The notes under the pieces were generated by a model, which did no database searches, was not told the origin of the DNA, and saw only the letters and a program-made list of their open reading frames with translations. 5,013 bases of DNA from positions 1 through 5,013 of the forward strand of contig JACQUE010000130.1 in assembly GCA_016210425.1 (NCBI GenBank). Reading direction: 5' to 3'. Both the position numbers and the translations under genes were made by a program. Origin of the DNA: Chloroflexota bacterium. Lineage in GTDB: Bacteria > Chloroflexota > Dehalococcoidia > JACQUE01. Positions 3,609-5,013 of the stretch are shown here, one piece after another (position 1 is the first letter of the stretch; each line of letters opens with the position of its first letter).

Positions 3609-5013
3609 ATGTCTCGCCTCTTCCTCACAGTGACGGCCTTTTTGGCCTTGGGCCTGGTGGTGTACGACTCACCGCTGGCACAGGCTACGCCGGCTCCGCC
3701 TTCCCCAACGTTGAGCTGGTACATCCGCACAGTCGATGGCGCCACCCTATACGATATGGGGTGCCTAAGCGGCCGCGAGGCGCATAACGGCGTCCTGATC
3801 CTCGATTTCGGGCAAGCGTGGCTTGAAGGAAGCACTTACGGAAGCATAATCTTTGACCCCTACAATAGCTTCGCCTCCATATCGCAGATCGAAGAAGCCA
3901 CCAAGGCATTCCTTACCGGCTACTGGAACTGCACCCCTTCGTGGACTTATATCACCGTAGTGATCGGGACGAGCAATTACCATGGCTACACCACTTCCGG
4001 GCATGGTCAAGCGTGGGCGCAGATGGTCAACCGCATTAATGATTGGATAACGTCGCCGGCCGGCTATGCTTCGCAAGAGGCAGTGGTGGGCGGCAACGAC
4101 ATGGAGCTTAGCTGGAATAGCGCCGCCGCAACGCGCTCTTGGGCACAAGGCTACGCCTCGGCTGGCCTTTGGCCTTACTATAACTTTGGCGCCTGCGAAG
4201 GCTGCCCCACTAAGGACTACTGGTGGTGGGTGCCCAACAATGGCTGGACCCTGGAAGATGTTTGGTTTGTTTCCTGGGGCGTGGCAAATGCATGGCCTCT
4301 TCCAGAGATCTACCTTGAAAGTGGTATTAACGCGGATCAGTGGCAGTACCTAAGTCGTTGGTCTGCCGTTAATCATAGCCAGCGTATGACTTCGAAGGGT
4401 GCCTTAAGCCAGTGGGCGGCTGCAGGCTTATGTTGTACTAACACACCCGCCCAAGCGTGGATGCAGCTTTGGAACTCCCTCAATGCCGACCCATTGACTG
4501 CTCAGGATCTGTCCTGGTCGACCGATATCTCCTGGAACACCGTCTGGTCGACCCCCAAGATCACCGCCGTGTCAGATGCTGCGACCTCCGCGCTCTGCGA
4601 TAGCGGAGGCAACTGCGTGGCTAACAGCGCCTTGAGCGTTACGGGCTCGAACCTTTCCACCGGCTCTGCTACCGCAAGCTCGTGCGGCCCCAGTGCCCCG
4701 CTCACTTTGGAGAACACGTCAGCGATGGTTGACGACGTGAACGTCCCGATTTGCCGCGTCAGCTCAGACCAGGTCAAGTTCTGGTTTGGCGCGTTTCCTC
4801 CCGGTACTCACACATTGGTAGTTGTTCGGGAGGACCTGGCAAGCCCGGGCTTCTCGTTTACTTCTCGTCTACCGGCCTGGTACTTTGCGGAGGGGTGGAC
4901 CGGTTCCGGCTGGCTGACCTTCATCCCCATGATGAACCCCAACGCCACTGCCGCCAATGTGACGGCCACGTTCATGCTGGAGGGTGGCGGGAGTGTGGTC
5001 AAGAGCTACGTAG
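3609..5013 (+). CDS. Secreted multidomain protein: alpha/beta domain + TIG-like + beta module (3' partial)
   Basis: Open for 468 codons to the right edge with no stop. The ATG at 3609 lies 13 bases after the stop of the lipoprotein gene; AAGGTGA at 3589-3595 is a distant ribosome-binding site. Residues 1-26 are a signal peptide (hydrophobic 5-19, cleavage after AQA). Residues 35-310 have beta-strand-like blocks GVLILDFG (61), ITVVIGTSNY (115), AVVGGNDMELSW (158), GLWPYYNFGAC (186) and VWFVSWGVA (218) alternating with helical stretches, as in a TIM-barrel, glycosidase-like fold. The acids in NDMELSW and PEIYLE are possible active-site residues, but this is inference and no named family is recognised. 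Residues 317-408 resemble a TIG/IPT or TIGR03437-type domain (ITAVSDAATSA, LSVTGSNL, VSSDQVKFWF, PPGTHTLVVV). From residue 424, WYFAEGWTGSGWLTF begins a beta module often found in tandem in actinobacterial and Chloroflexota-type surface proteins. Very Trp-rich, with ten cysteines. Role likely extracellular binding or hydrolysis. Confidence 0.8.
   Translation, partial: MSRLFLTVTAFLALGLVVYDSPLAQATPAPPSPTLSWYIRTVDGATLYDMGCLSGREAHNGVLILDFGQAWLEGSTYGSIIFDPYNSFASISQIEEATKAFLTGYWNCTPSWTYITVVIGTSNYHGYTTSGHGQAWAQMVNRINDWITSPAGYASQEAVVGGNDMELSWNSAAATRSWAQGYASAGLWPYYNFGACEGCPTKDYWWWVPNNGWTLEDVWFVSWGVANAWPLPEIYLESGINADQWQYLSRWSAVNHSQRMTSKGALSQWAAAGLCCTNTPAQAWMQLWNSLNADPLTAQDLSWSTDISWNTVWSTPKITAVSDAATSALCDSGGNCVANSALSVTGSNLSTGSATASSCGPSAPLTLENTSAMVDDVNVPICRVSSDQVKFWFGAFPPGTHTLVVVREDLASPGFSFTSRLPAWYFAEGWTGSGWLTFIPMMNPNATAANVTATFMLEGGGSVVKSYV

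Noticed and set aside
3373..3633. 86-codon + strand ORF overlapping the end of the lipoprotein gene
   Set aside because: It is an out-of-frame shadow of the propeller gene with no protein-like pattern. The ATG at 3595 in the same frame overlaps the TGA stop of the propeller gene but gives only 12 codons before a stop.
3685..4148. Overlapping minus-strand ORFs within the last gene
   Set aside because: The + strand here is one continuous 468-codon frame with a signal peptide and recognisable modules, so the minus ORFs are its shadows.
4502..5002. Minus-strand ORFs at the right edge
   Set aside because: They are antisense to the TIG-like and WYFAEGWTG regions, which read sensibly on the + strand. 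No ribosome-binding site or domain pattern supports the minus frames.
1..5013. CRISPR array, insertion sequence or rRNA
   Set aside because: No regularly spaced direct repeats, no transposase-like ORF or terminal inverted repeats, and no rRNA-like segment were seen.

Overview
The window is GC-rich bacterial DNA with all confident genes on the + strand. Family resemblance (an OFA/monocarboxylate-type MFS carrier, an Asp-box propeller lipoprotein, a secreted protein with a 'WYFAEGWTG' module) suggests an uncultured Chloroflexota-like or deep-branching actinobacterial organism. This is an impression from protein style, not a proven placement. Extended -10 and Shine-Dalgarno signals are conventional.

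Layout. (1) Positions 1-1182 hold the 3' nine-tenths or so of an MFS transporter gene that enters from the left edge. Its reading frame is broken by one apparently extra base near 826-829, so it appears as two overlapping ORFs (to 923, and 817-1182). (2) Positions 1183-1773 hold no supported gene. They contain a nested palindrome just after the transporter, a minus-strand remnant resembling the 3' end of a tRNA gene, several hairpin-forming dyads, and an extended -10 promoter (TGGTATAAT, 1653-1661) with a 7-10-7 inverted repeat across its -35 zone. (3) From 1774 to the right edge there are three tightly spaced genes: a 195-residue membrane-anchored orphan, a 405-residue lipoprotein with six clear Asp-box repeats and a probable seventh, and a secreted multidomain protein of at least 468 residues cut by the window end.

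How they work together. The gaps of 16 and 13 bases and the single upstream promoter support one transcript for the last three genes. All three products carry export or anchoring signals, so the operon probably makes a cell-surface or extracellular assembly. Neither its substrate nor its purpose can be read from the sequence. The transporter is upstream in the same direction but separated by about 590 noncoding bases and is probably an independent unit.

The most unusual item is the last gene. Its N-terminal ~310 residues look like an alpha/beta, possibly TIM-barrel, domain that I cannot assign to a named family. It is followed by a TIG/IPT-like domain and the start of a beta-rich module.
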